A stretch of 64,000 nucleotides of DNA from Lacrimispora amygdalina (GTDB taxonomy: Bacteria; Bacillota; Clostridia; Lachnospirales; Lachnospiraceae), in assembly GCF_900205965.1 (NCBI RefSeq), contig NZ_OAOF01000008.1, forward strand, positions 1-64,000, given 5' to 3'. The notes beneath the pieces were generated by a model. The model worked only from the letters and a program-made list of their open reading frames with translations. It did not search any database and was not told the DNA's origin. A program made the position numbers and the translations under genes. Position 1 is the stretch's first letter, and each line of letters begins with the position of its first letter. This document shows positions 1 through 6,793 of the stretch, piece after piece.

Positions 1-40
1 TCCGCGACTATTGTTCAATTGGAAAGAATCACATTTAGAA

Positions 41-83
41 TCTGAGAAAAGCAGGTTTAGAAAACGAACCTGTTTTTCTCAGA
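41..83. other. Long near-perfect hairpin
   Basis: Seen: arms at 41-57 and 67-83 pair over 17 positions, with one G-T wobble as the only deviation, around a 9-base loop. The right arm contains a run of five T. It could be a terminator for a gene ending left of the window, on either strand. No T-run follows the stem itself, so the role is uncertain. Confidence 0.5.
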
Positions 84-119
84 CCCTAAACATGATACTT
101 TCCTTTAGAATTATAGCAC

Positions 120-149
120 AATAACCTGACAACATCATGTCAGGTTATT
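120..149 (-). terminator. Hairpin just after the flavodoxin pseudogene
   Basis: Seen: AATAACCTGAC at 120-130 pairs perfectly with 139-149 (11 bp, 8-base loop), a few bases beyond the stop at 155-157. No strong T-run follows on either strand. A transcript-end or stabilising hairpin is the likely role. Confidence 0.5.
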
Positions 150-154
150 ACCAT

Positions 155-879
155 TTACCGTATTATCATTAATTTACTGCTTATTAGTTTTTTCATTATT
201 TTTCTGATGAATCGGGAATAAATTTTTTTGAATAGATTGATTTTTACGTTAGTATAATATATTTTTTCGAACCATCCACGCTCTTTCCAGTATTCAAATG
301 ATAAATCCTTTTTCTTTGCGGATCCGAAGGCTTTAGATTGCATTGCCCTGAACATTGCCAATTGATATAAGGTAGGGGGTGTTTCTTTGTTTTCAAATAA
401 TCCATCAACTAAATGATTGATATTATTTTGAACTTCTTCCTTATACGCCTCGTCTGTTTTTAGCGTAACTCCGCAGACTCCTATAGTTCCGGCAATTTGA
501 AATCCCCATCCAATTGCGCACATTTTCATATAGCTCAATGTTCCTTTTAGTCCGGATCCTCCTGTAGAAGAAACCAAAATTGCCTTTTTATTAAAGAAGC
601 GGGGCCTGTGGAACATGAAGGAAAAGTTATTATAAAAATTTTTCATTAATGCTGTCACATGCTGCTCATAAACGGGGCTGGCAAAAATTACAACATCGCT
701 TTCCAGCATCTTATTTAAAAGCATGGTGGTCACTTCTTTATGGGGGCAGTACTGCTCTCCTTTTGTGTAGCACAATAAGCAGCTTTTACAGAATCCAAGA
801 TCGATATTTGGATCATTTCTATTACGTTAAAGCAGTCTCCTTTTTTTCTTGGACTGCCTGAAATAGCTGTAACTTTCAT
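155..879 (-). pseudogene. Flavodoxin-type NAD(P)H-dependent FMN reductase, frameshifted near its 5' end
   Basis: The family reduces flavin or quinone-like substrates through FMN. The expected start is the ATG at 877-879, with a good AGGAAAGGAAG ribosome binding site; it gives MKVTAISGSPRKKGD, the FMN-phosphate loop typical of the family. The body with the Cys pair (GFCKSCLLCYTKGE), the ASPVYEQHVTALMKNF segment and the GGSG loop is in another frame, which is open only from about 826 downwards. The two frames must be joined between about 800 and 835. Some 15-20 residues normally found between the phosphate loop and the Cys motif also seem to be missing, so this is probably a small deletion. The 206-residue downstream frame could start at TTG 775, but it would lack the FMN-binding loop. 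I therefore call it broken; a sequencing error cannot explain the missing residues. Confidence 0.75.
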
Positions 880-922
880 CTGATTTTTCTTCCTTTCCTG
901 TCTCGCCAGATGGATTCTGATC

Positions 923-2230
923 TTATATGTTATGGCTCCAATTGTCTAAAAAGTCTGTTGTTTTCCTCCAGCTATCCAGACATGCCTGTTTCCATTCTTC
1001 AAGGCCTGCATTCCATTTCTTCAGGTTGGCAATTGACTGATTTGGTAAAGTAAGCATATGGCCTGCTTTTTCATAGGTACAATGCTTGTAAGAGTGTTGG
1101 AACTTTTTTTCGTTTAATCTATGTACTGCTGTTTTACAATGAAGGAGAGAGGGCCATATTGAATCAGCTTCTGAGGAAAGAAATAATATAGGGCCATTGA
1201 TCTTTTCAACAGCAATGCTGGCTTTATCCGTTTCTCCCTTTGTAATTAACTGCTGATACATCCACCGTATCAGGTCTTTCTGCCCCAGCATTTTTTTAAT
1301 TATCATCTGAAATAGAACAGAAATGGAAAACTTCAGATATGGAAGTTCCTTTCCGCCATAAGTCCACGATGAATGACGGGAAGAGATCTTATCTTTTAAT
1401 CCTTCATAGACATAACAACTGGGTGTGTTGGCAATTACACAGGTAAGGTCAGGAAAGATTGAGGCAGCTGCAAGAACAAGTTCTCCGCCCTTGGAACGTC
1501 CATAAATTCCAATCCGTTTTTTATCGACACTGTCCTGTTTCTTTAACCATTCAATGGCGTTTTCGATGATTTCAAGTGGAATCTGGCTCAGATTTGGTGA
1601 AGTACCCTTCATTCCGAAATAACAGATTGCTAATGCGGAATATCCGCGCTGAGCCAGGACCTCTGCAATGGTTTGTGCAATCTCTATTCTACCGTCACTT
1701 CCACTTACAACAATAACCGCAGGTCTTTTCTTTATAATATCTGAGGTGAAATAACGTGCAATCAGACCTTTTTGAACAATGGATTCGCTTCTTATGGTTT
1801 CATCGCAGAACTGTCTGGTATGTTCTTTAGAAGTCAGAATCTTACCATCGGCCTCCACGGTAAAAAGAATATGAAAACTTCGATTTTCGCTTACTTCGGA
1901 AAGTTCTTTTGCAGGTTTTGCCGGACACAGTTCACGAATTTTCATTGAGTAGAAAAGTCCCATTGCATCACACATCTGATACGTCCCCTCAACCGGCGCA
2001 GTCTTTCCTAACGAAAGATTACCATTATCATCAGCTATAAAAGTGCCATAGGACTCCCATGTTGAATTTTGTCCCTGCTCAGACAATCCTGAGTTTATGC
2101 AATAATAATCTTTGCTTACAGCACGAATGATAACCTTTTGATTTTGTTGCAATCCGCTGAGAGTAATATCAACGGATTGGTCAATAAAGGATCTTTCGGG
2201 AATGATACTTAAAACACAATTTCTGTCCAT
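923..2230 (-). CDS. Acyl-CoA thioesterase/BAAT-family alpha/beta hydrolase
   Basis: A 435-residue two-domain protein. The N-terminal part (about 10-115) resembles the Ig-like acyl-CoA thioester hydrolase/BAAT N-terminal domain. The C-terminal part (about 155-425) is an alpha/beta hydrolase of the BAAT C-terminal type. Visible catalytic residues: Ser246 in YGRSKGGE, Asp356 in SSEADSIWP and His391 in KAGHML. In the family, a Cys nucleophile marks bile-acid amino-acid transferase and Ser marks acyl-CoA hydrolase, so hydrolysis of an acyl ester or thioester is more likely; the substrate is unknown. It has no signal peptide and is presumably cytoplasmic. It lies 18 bases downstream of a marR gene on the same strand and is very probably co-transcribed with it. 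That suggests induction by a small lipophilic or aromatic compound sensed by MarR. Confidence 0.8.
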   Translation of the reverse strand: MDRNCVLSIIPERSFIDQSVDITLSGLQQNQKVIIRAVSKDYYCINSGLSEQGQNSTWESYGTFIADDNGNLSLGKTAPVEGTYQMCDAMGLFYSMKIRELCPAKPAKELSEVSENRSFHILFTVEADGKILTSKEHTRQFCDETIRSESIVQKGLIARYFTSDIIKKRPAVIVVSGSDGRIEIAQTIAEVLAQRGYSALAICYFGMKGTSPNLSQIPLEIIENAIEWLKKQDSVDKKRIGIYGRSKGGELVLAAASIFPDLTCVIANTPSCYVYEGLKDKISSRHSSWTYGGKELPYLKFSISVLFQMIIKKMLGQKDLIRWMYQQLITKGETDKASIAVEKINGPILFLSSEADSIWPSLLHCKTAVHRLNEKKFQHSYKHCTYEKAGHMLTLPNQSIANLKKWNAGLEEWKQACLDSWRKTTDFLDNWSHNI

Positions 2231-2248
2231 CTATAACCTCCGGTTTTT

Positions 2249-2713
2249 TCAATCAAGAGAAACTTTTTCCTCGTAGCCAAGCCAATCGCTGCTTTCATAA
2301 GCCGCAACCTTCTTCAAAAGTTTCCATAAAGTATGTGCTTCTTCTTCGTCAAAATCTTTAAACAGGTCATTTAAGTATAAATTACCTCTTTTATAGTAAT
2401 CGCGTAAAATGTCTCTGCAGCTTTCTGAGACCTGGATACAAACGGCACGACGATCAGAATCACTTTCTCTGATTGTGACAAAGCCCTTTCTTTCCAGGAC
2501 AGTTACCAATTTTTTCGCATTTTGTTTTGTACATCCCATCATGTTCGCAATTTGATTATAATTGGCTTTACCTTCTGGTAAGTGCAGGATAGTCAGCAGT
2601 GTCATCCACTGCCGGACTGTAATATCTCTATCTAACTTGTCTCCTTCTGCTTGGATTTTATTGGATAAATAAAATATTGTAGAAAAGATTTGCTGAAAAT
2701 AAAATTGTTTCAT
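2249..2713 (-). CDS. MarR-family transcriptional regulator
   Basis: A 154-residue winged-helix repressor. The recognition region is NYNQIANMMGCTKQNAKKLV (about 51-70), followed by the wing RESDSDRRAVCIQVS typical of MarR proteins. Flanking helices would make the dimer interface. The gene starts with ATG at 2713, behind an AGGAGG-like site, and is the first gene of an operon with the BAAT-like hydrolase. A perfect palindrome (2733-2748) sits between the -10 element and the start codon, the usual arrangement for MarR autorepression. The ligand cannot be read from sequence. Confidence 0.9.
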   Translation of the reverse strand: MKQFYFQQIFSTIFYLSNKIQAEGDKLDRDITVRQWMTLLTILHLPEGKANYNQIANMMGCTKQNAKKLVTVLERKGFVTIRESDSDRRAVCIQVSESCRDILRDYYKRGNLYLNDLFKDFDEEEAHTLWKLLKKVAAYESSDWLGYEEKVSLD

Positions 2714-2732
2714 GTTACCTCCTTATAAATAA

Positions 2733-2748
2733 AGACAACTTGTTGTCT
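2733..2748. promoter_or_regulatory. MarR operator palindrome
   Basis: Seen: AGACAACTTGTTGTCT, two perfect 7-bp arms around TT, immediately downstream of the -10 box of the marR promoter. A dimeric MarR protein bound here would block its own operon. Confidence 0.7.
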
Positions 2749-2751
2749 ATT

Positions 2752-2779
2752 AGTATATCATGTAATTTTTTCTTGTCAA
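2752..2779 (-). promoter_or_regulatory. Promoter of the marR-hydrolase operon
   Basis: On the minus strand: -35 TTGACA (2774-2779), a 16-bp spacer and -10 TATACT (2752-2757), both close to the vegetative sigma consensus. Confidence 0.75.
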
Positions 2780-2810
2780 GTTATAGTGGATTCCTTAATT
2801 GCTTGTAATT

Positions 2811-2850
2811 TATTACGTTTAGTGATAAATTTATTACAGTAAACGTAATA
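2811..2850. promoter_or_regulatory. Inverted repeat upstream of padR
   Basis: Seen: TATTACGTTTA (2811-2821) is repeated in inverted orientation at 2840-2850, with 18 bases between. The centres are about 29 bp apart. It ends right at the padR start region, so autoregulation by the PadR protein is the obvious guess. Confidence 0.55.
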
Positions 2851-2853
2851 TTG

Positions 2854-3201
2854 ATGGGAGTGATAATTATTCGGGATAATATAAAAGGCGGTGCACTGAC
2901 TGAAACAACCTTTCTTGTCTTACTGGCCGTATATCAACCCAATCATGGGTATGGAATTATGCAGTTTATTGATAAAGAAACCAATGGACGGGTTGTTTTG
3001 GGCGCGGGCACTTTGTATGGAGCGATTAATACATTAGTAAAGAAGAAGTGGATAGATTCTTATGATGATGATGCCGGCAGCAAGAAAAAAGAATATGTCA
3101 TAACTGATGTTGGAAGACAAAAAGCGGAGGAAGAGTTACAACGATTGAGAGAAGTTGTGAAATTGGCTTCTGTTATCATGTCAGGGGGTAATAGCGAATG
3201 A
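2854..3201 (+). CDS. PadR-family transcriptional regulator
   Basis: A PadR winged-helix protein of about 105-115 residues. Family hallmarks are present: GALTETTFLVLLAVYQPNHG, the HGYGIMQFI stretch, LGAGTLYGAINTLVKKKWI, and a short C-terminal helix. PadR proteins repress nearby membrane or stress genes and respond to small molecules or unknown cues. It overlaps the following DUF2812 gene by ATGA, the standard partner arrangement. The start is uncertain. TTG 2851 and ATG 2854 have no good ribosome binding site, while GGGAG at 2856-2860 is best placed for an ATT codon about 8 bases on, which would give a protein starting at IRDNIKGG. Confidence 0.85.
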   Translation: MGVIIIRDNIKGGALTETTFLVLLAVYQPNHGYGIMQFIDKETNGRVVLGAGTLYGAINTLVKKKWIDSYDDDAGSKKKEYVITDVGRQKAEEELQRLREVVKLASVIMSGGNSE

Positions 3202-3827
3202 GCAAATTGGTATTTCGATACTTTTTTGATTTTATGAACGGTCAGGAAAGATGGTTAAATCGTATGGATGAGTATGGTTTGCGATTAAGGAGATGTGGTA
3301 AGATCACCTATATTTTTGATAAATGCCAACCAAATCAATATGAGTATAAAATAGAGTTTGTGGGGCATAAGACTTACTCACAGGCAAAAGAATATAGAAG
3401 ATATCTTGAAAACATGGGATTTCGGACCTTTACTAAAAATATTAATCTTAACTTTTCCTTTGGTAAGGTCAAATGGCGGCCATATGCAGCAGGATGGGGG
3501 CGGATTGCTGCATCACCCGGAGGTTTTAATAAGGAACTTTTAATTTTGGAGAAAAAGAGGGATGGTAAGCCTTTTGAACTTCATACAGATCTGGCTGATA
3601 AAGTGGACATATACAAAAGAGTTATGCGAGTATATACCTGGGCTGCGTTAATGATACTTCTGTCAGGCGTTATGACATTCATGCCCAACATATCTTCATT
3701 ATCAGACGGTGTGTTATTGGCGGTCAGGATAATACTGCTAACAGGCGGTGGGCTGATTCTTATTCCATTGGTAAAGTACTTCCGATTGGTTCAGTGTTTT
3801 AAAGAGGAAGGTAAAATCTATGAATAA
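3198..3827 (+). CDS. DUF2812 membrane protein, PadR partner
   Basis: A 209-residue protein. The N-terminal soluble part (about 1-130) shows the DUF2812 signature: an aromatic start, WLNRMDEYGLRLRR, and alternating Tyr/Glu strands (YEYKIEF). Two membrane helices follow (about 147-165 and 172-193). Its start overlaps the padR stop, so the two are translationally coupled. DUF2812 proteins are routinely encoded behind padR genes; their function is unknown, possibly a membrane-side sensor or effector for the regulator. Confidence 0.8.
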   Translation: MSKLVFRYFFDFMNGQERWLNRMDEYGLRLRRCGKITYIFDKCQPNQYEYKIEFVGHKTYSQAKEYRRYLENMGFRTFTKNINLNFSFGKVKWRPYAAGWGRIAASPGGFNKELLILEKKRDGKPFELHTDLADKVDIYKRVMRVYTWAALMILLSGVMTFMPNISSLSDGVLLAVRIILLTGGGLILIPLVKYFRLVQCFKEEGKIYE

Positions 3828-3939
3828 GAGCCTGATTCCAGAGACAGATCGAAGCATTCTGAGACAGGATGAATGTGTTCCATTTTGTTATTATAAGTTT
3901 GTCAGGAGGTGTTTGAATGGAATGGGTCAGGAGCCTTAA
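3820..3939 (+). CDS. Possible 39-residue ORF coupled to the DUF2812 gene
   Basis: Seen: an ATG overlapping the end of the DUF2812 gene, with GAGGAAGG 7 bases upstream, opens a 39-residue frame that runs into the start of the araC gene. I recognise no family. It may be a truncated remnant of a third operon gene, or only a coupling leader for araC. Confidence 0.25.
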   Translation: MNKSLIPETDRSILRQDECVPFCYYKFVRRCLNGMGQEP

Positions 3940-4756
3940 CAGAGCAATTGAATATATTGAAAGCCATTTACTTGAAGAGCTAACCTGCGAAGAGGTTGCA
4001 GCGCATGTCTATATTTCAAATTTTCACTTTCAGAGGTGTTTCAGTCTGTTGACAGAAATGACCGTGGGAGAGTATATCAGAAACAGACGTCTTTCTCTTG
4101 CTGGTCAGGAACTTACTTCGTCTGATAAAAAAATAATTGATATTGCCTTAAAATATGGGTATGAGACACCGGAAAGCTTTACAAAGGCGTTCGCGCGATT
4201 TCATGGGGTCACGCCGACACAGGCTAAGGTTGAGGGCTCCGGGCTAAAATCCTTTAATCGCCTTTTGATCAAAATAAAATTGGAAGGTGGAACGGTTATG
4301 GATTACAAAATTATAACGAGAGAAGCATTTAAGGTATTGGTAATGACGAGGCTGTTTAAAACGGAGAGTAGTTTTACCGATCTTCCGGATTACTGGACGG
4401 AATATTTCTCTAAGGGTTACGGTAAGCTGGTACCCGGCAGTATGGGGATTTGCGAGCCGGAGCGGCCGGATTCTGATGAATTCAGATATGGAATCGGTCA
4501 AGAGTATGCCGAAGGAGCGGAAATTCCAAAAGGATATGAACTATTGACTATTCCGGCAAATACCTGGGCTGTATTTAAATGTATTGGTCCCATGCCTTCA
4601 GCCATGCAGGAAGTCTGGAAGCGAATTTATGGTGAATGGCTGCCGCAGGCAGATTATGAACGTATTCAGGGATGCGACTTTGAGGTATATACAGAAGGCA
4701 ATAATCAGAGTGAGGACTATGTCAGCGAAATCTGGATACCTGTCAGAAAAAAATAA
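3917..4756 (+). CDS. AraC-type regulator with GyrI-like effector-binding domain
   Basis: A 279-residue fusion. Residues 1-105 form a double helix-turn-helix AraC domain (LTCEEVAAHVYISNFHFQRC, then IIDIALKYGYETPESFTKAF). Residues about 125-279 form a GyrI-like/AraC effector-binding domain ending in the usual SEIWIPVRKK strand. Known members bind amphipathic cations or drugs and activate efflux or stress genes. The DNA-binding domain is N-terminal, as in Rob/BmrR-related proteins. The start is ATG behind CAGGAGGTG. It is preceded by the padR pair and followed by debris, so its target is not evident. Confidence 0.88.
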   Translation: MEWVRSLNRAIEYIESHLLEELTCEEVAAHVYISNFHFQRCFSLLTEMTVGEYIRNRRLSLAGQELTSSDKKIIDIALKYGYETPESFTKAFARFHGVTPTQAKVEGSGLKSFNRLLIKIKLEGGTVMDYKIITREAFKVLVMTRLFKTESSFTDLPDYWTEYFSKGYGKLVPGSMGICEPERPDSDEFRYGIGQEYAEGAEIPKGYELLTIPANTWAVFKCIGPMPSAMQEVWKRIYGEWLPQADYERIQGCDFEVYTEGNNQSEDYVSEIWIPVRKK

Positions 4757-4848
4757 ACACAATGCTTTGAACTGAGACAATGGCAGATCAGGAAAATGGA
4801 GGATTCCTTTTTCTAATCTGCTATTGCTGTTCTATAAGGGCAGGTGTT

Positions 4849-4911
4849 TTGGGTGTGGCATACCAGACTGTAAGTAAATGGGAAACAAGTGAAACATTCC
4901 CGGACACATGA
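4849..4911 (+). pseudogene. Fragment of an XRE helix-turn-helix gene
   Basis: Seen: a 20-codon stretch reads LGVAYQTVSKWETSETFPDT and then stops. This is the recognition helix and following turn of the common Xre-type regulator (VSxxxVSKWExGxxxPD). Nothing upstream continues it in frame and it has no start, so it is a relic. Confidence 0.6.
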
Positions 4912-4986
4912 AAAGCTTAGTATTGATTATTAGTGGTTAATGGACTAAAATAATGGGTAACTATCAGTAAAATTGGAGGATATAAT

Positions 4987-5160
4987 ATGTCTACAGACAG
5001 ATTTGAGAGGATTTATGTTCAGGGAAAGTTTGCGCCTGTGACGGAAATATGGGTAGATAAGCAAACGGGTGTAAACTACATATTTCACAGAGATGGCAAT
5101 GCATCTGGATTTACTCCCTTGCTGGATGAAACTGGAAAACCGGTTATATCGGCTAAATAA
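4987..5160 (+). CDS. DUF6440-like small protein
   Basis: A 57-residue protein with GGAGG 7 bases before its ATG. The pattern (RFERIYVQGKF, then WVDKQTGVNYIFHRDG, then a glycine turn and TPLLDETGKPV) fits the small DUF6440 family, predicted as a compact beta fold and of unknown function. It ends 12 bases before the nucleotidyltransferase gene, so the two are probably co-transcribed. Confidence 0.7.
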   Translation: MSTDRFERIYVQGKFAPVTEIWVDKQTGVNYIFHRDGNASGFTPLLDETGKPVISAK

Positions 5161-5172
5161 CATGGAAAGGAA

Positions 5173-5994
5173 ATGGACATGAATGTTCTGCAGATAAAAG
5201 ACAACCTTGTATGCGAAATTTCAAAATGTAACAATGTGTTGGGCATAGCGCAAACAGGTGATATAAATGCAAAACTGGTACCTGGGCAGAGTGATATTGA
5301 TTTGTTCGTTCTTTGTGAGAATATCCCTGACCGGAAAGAGCGCGAGCAGATATATTCTGTTTTCGCGGGACAGTATTCAGAATGTACTATGAATGTATGC
5401 AATGGCGGTATGTGGGGGTATGGGGATATACTGGAGATCGACGGAATTGAAGTCATGCCCATGTATTTTACTGTGCAGGAAATGACTGCTTACCTGGAAG
5501 AGACACTACAAGGAAAACATCTGGAAAAGATGGGCGGTTTTTACCCAACGGGAAGGCTGTCCAGTGTTGAGACGATTAATATACTATATGAAGAAGGTTC
5601 TGTTTGGTCAGATTTGAAAGCGATGGTGAAGAGACCTCCGGCTGAATTGTTTCATAAGCTGTTTCAATATCATATTTCCAGGGTGCTTAATGAAGAGGAT
5701 CTGGGCAGAGTGGTCTTGAGAAAAGAGGTTCTCTTTTATCATCAGGTACTGGAGGACTCCCTCGATCATCTTCTTCAGGCTCTATATGCATTGAACCATA
5801 CGTACTTTCCCAGCCGCAAAAGGATTGAAGAGTATATCATGCGGTTTGAAATTAAACCGGATAATTGTTATGAAAGGCTGTCAAGGATTCTTAAATCTGC
5901 TGTCTCTGATGAAACCATAGAGGAATCGGTAAGAGATTTAAAAATCCTGGCAAGAGAACTTGAAATGGCAGGAAATATGAACAGGAGGGGATAA
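5173..5994 (+). CDS. Nucleotidyltransferase-domain protein
   Basis: A 273-residue protein. Near the N-terminus GIAQTGDINAKLVPGQSDIDLFVL carries the pol-beta superfamily pattern: a glycine-rich turn followed by Asp41 and Asp43, the metal ligands. A third acidic residue may lie in the strand EIDGIEVMPMYF. The rest is helical, like antibiotic or tRNA-type adenylyltransferase-like proteins. The acceptor is unknown, so I give no gene symbol. It follows the DUF6440 gene closely. Confidence 0.75.
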   Translation: MDMNVLQIKDNLVCEISKCNNVLGIAQTGDINAKLVPGQSDIDLFVLCENIPDRKEREQIYSVFAGQYSECTMNVCNGGMWGYGDILEIDGIEVMPMYFTVQEMTAYLEETLQGKHLEKMGGFYPTGRLSSVETINILYEEGSVWSDLKAMVKRPPAELFHKLFQYHISRVLNEEDLGRVVLRKEVLFYHQVLEDSLDHLLQALYALNHTYFPSRKRIEEYIMRFEIKPDNCYERLSRILKSAVSDETIEESVRDLKILARELEMAGNMNRRG

Positions 5995-6006
5995 CTTGAG
6001 TCTCCT
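5983..6006 (+). terminator. Weak terminator of the nucleotidyltransferase gene
   Basis: AGGAG and CTCCT (5983-5987/6002-6006) can pair across the stop codon and are followed by CTTATTTTATT. The stem is short. Confidence 0.35.
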
Positions 6007-6007
6007 C

Positions 6008-6415
6008 TTATTTTATTGGCTGTCTGGATAAGTTAACTAAAAAATCATAAGCTTTCTTCTTCTCTTCCTCAGTCAGTGTTAAATAAATTTCTGTTATGGC
6101 GGCAGCTCCGTTATCGCCTGTCCGATAGTTATCATCATATGATTCTTTGAGTAGTATCCCGTCTTCCGGTTTGAATGTTCCGCTCTGCCAATGGCTGTTA
6201 TCAGTAAAGTAATTCTGACAGCCAATTAAGTAATCTGGAGTTGTTTTCAGAATCTCAGCTAATTTTTCCAGAACGTTTGCAGGGACTTTCTCGATATTGC
6301 CGTTTTCATATCGAAAGACGGTCGATCTTGAAACACCTAATAGACTTGCCACGTCATCTGCGCGCATACCTAATTGTTTTCTTCTTTTTTTTATTCTTTG
6401 TCCGGTTATTGACAT
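6008..6415 (-). CDS. XRE-family repressor, paralogue of the 23.3-kb gene
   Basis: A 135-residue protein starting at MSITGQRIKKRRKQLG, with AGGAGG 6-7 bases upstream; the longer frame to 6466 lacks a good start. The helix-turn-helix is MRADDVASLLGVSRSTVFRYENG (about 15-37), followed by a linker with KVPANVLEKLAEILKTTPDYL. The C-terminal tail (IYLTLTEEEKKKAYDFLVNL) is shared with the second copy at 23,275-23,793, so the two probably bind the same DNA. A perfect GTTGCA-N4-TGCAAC palindrome lies 33 bases upstream. These are phage-type lysogeny-like regulators, but no phage genes are near. Confidence 0.85.
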   Translation of the reverse strand: MSITGQRIKKRRKQLGMRADDVASLLGVSRSTVFRYENGNIEKVPANVLEKLAEILKTTPDYLIGCQNYFTDNSHWQSGTFKPEDGILLKESYDDNYRTGDNGAAAITEIYLTLTEEEKKKAYDFLVNLSRQPIK

Positions 6416-6448
6416 GGTTTTACCTCCTGATTGTATTATAACATTAAT

Positions 6449-6464
6449 GTTGCAATAATGCAAC
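6449..6464. promoter_or_regulatory. Operator of the XRE repressor (copy 1)
   Basis: Seen: GTTGCAATAATGCAAC, two perfect 6-bp arms around ATAA, just upstream of the repressor gene. The same arms recur at 23,827-23,842 upstream of its paralogue. Confidence 0.7.
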
Positions 6465-6727
6465 AAATATAGGAGCAGATATGCGAATTATCAGTTGACA
6501 TTTCAACAACTGCATGAAAGCTGCAAAAGAAGGATTGTCCGGCTTACTCGGTTGCTGTATTGGAAGCAAATGCACGATCAAAAAAGACGGTGTATTTTGA
6601 GCGGGTTTTAGGGGGAGTGACCATAAAGCGGATATAAAGGGAAAGGAGAAAACTGCGGTTGTGTTGGAAAGGGGGAAAGGGAAGGGGATATTTTTGGAGA
6701 TAAAAAAATGTCAAGATAATAATTATT
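6465..6727. other. Gene-free stretch beside the XRE repressor
   Basis: No convincing gene. It contains a second weaker palindrome (GTTGA-CATT-TCAAC, 6493-6506) and a short plus-strand open run of about 28 codons near 6523-6598, which I cannot assign. At the paralogous locus this position holds a small Cro-like gene, so this may be where a partner gene was lost. Confidence 0.4.
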
Positions 6728-6776
6728 AATAGCAAGCAGTCCCATTTTATTTTATATAAAGGGACTGCTTGCTATT
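6728..6776 (-). terminator. Terminator of the GH2 operon
   Basis: A 16-bp perfect stem (6728-6743 with 6761-6776, 17-base loop) lies 18 bases past the GH2 stop. On the minus strand it is followed by TATTAATAATTATTATC. Confidence 0.85.
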
Positions 6777-6793
6777 TATTGTGATATTTCAGA

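Noticed and set aside
649..861. 70-codon plus-strand frame over the flavodoxin 5' region
   Set aside because: Antisense to the pseudogene, with no start signal; its opening is a by-product.
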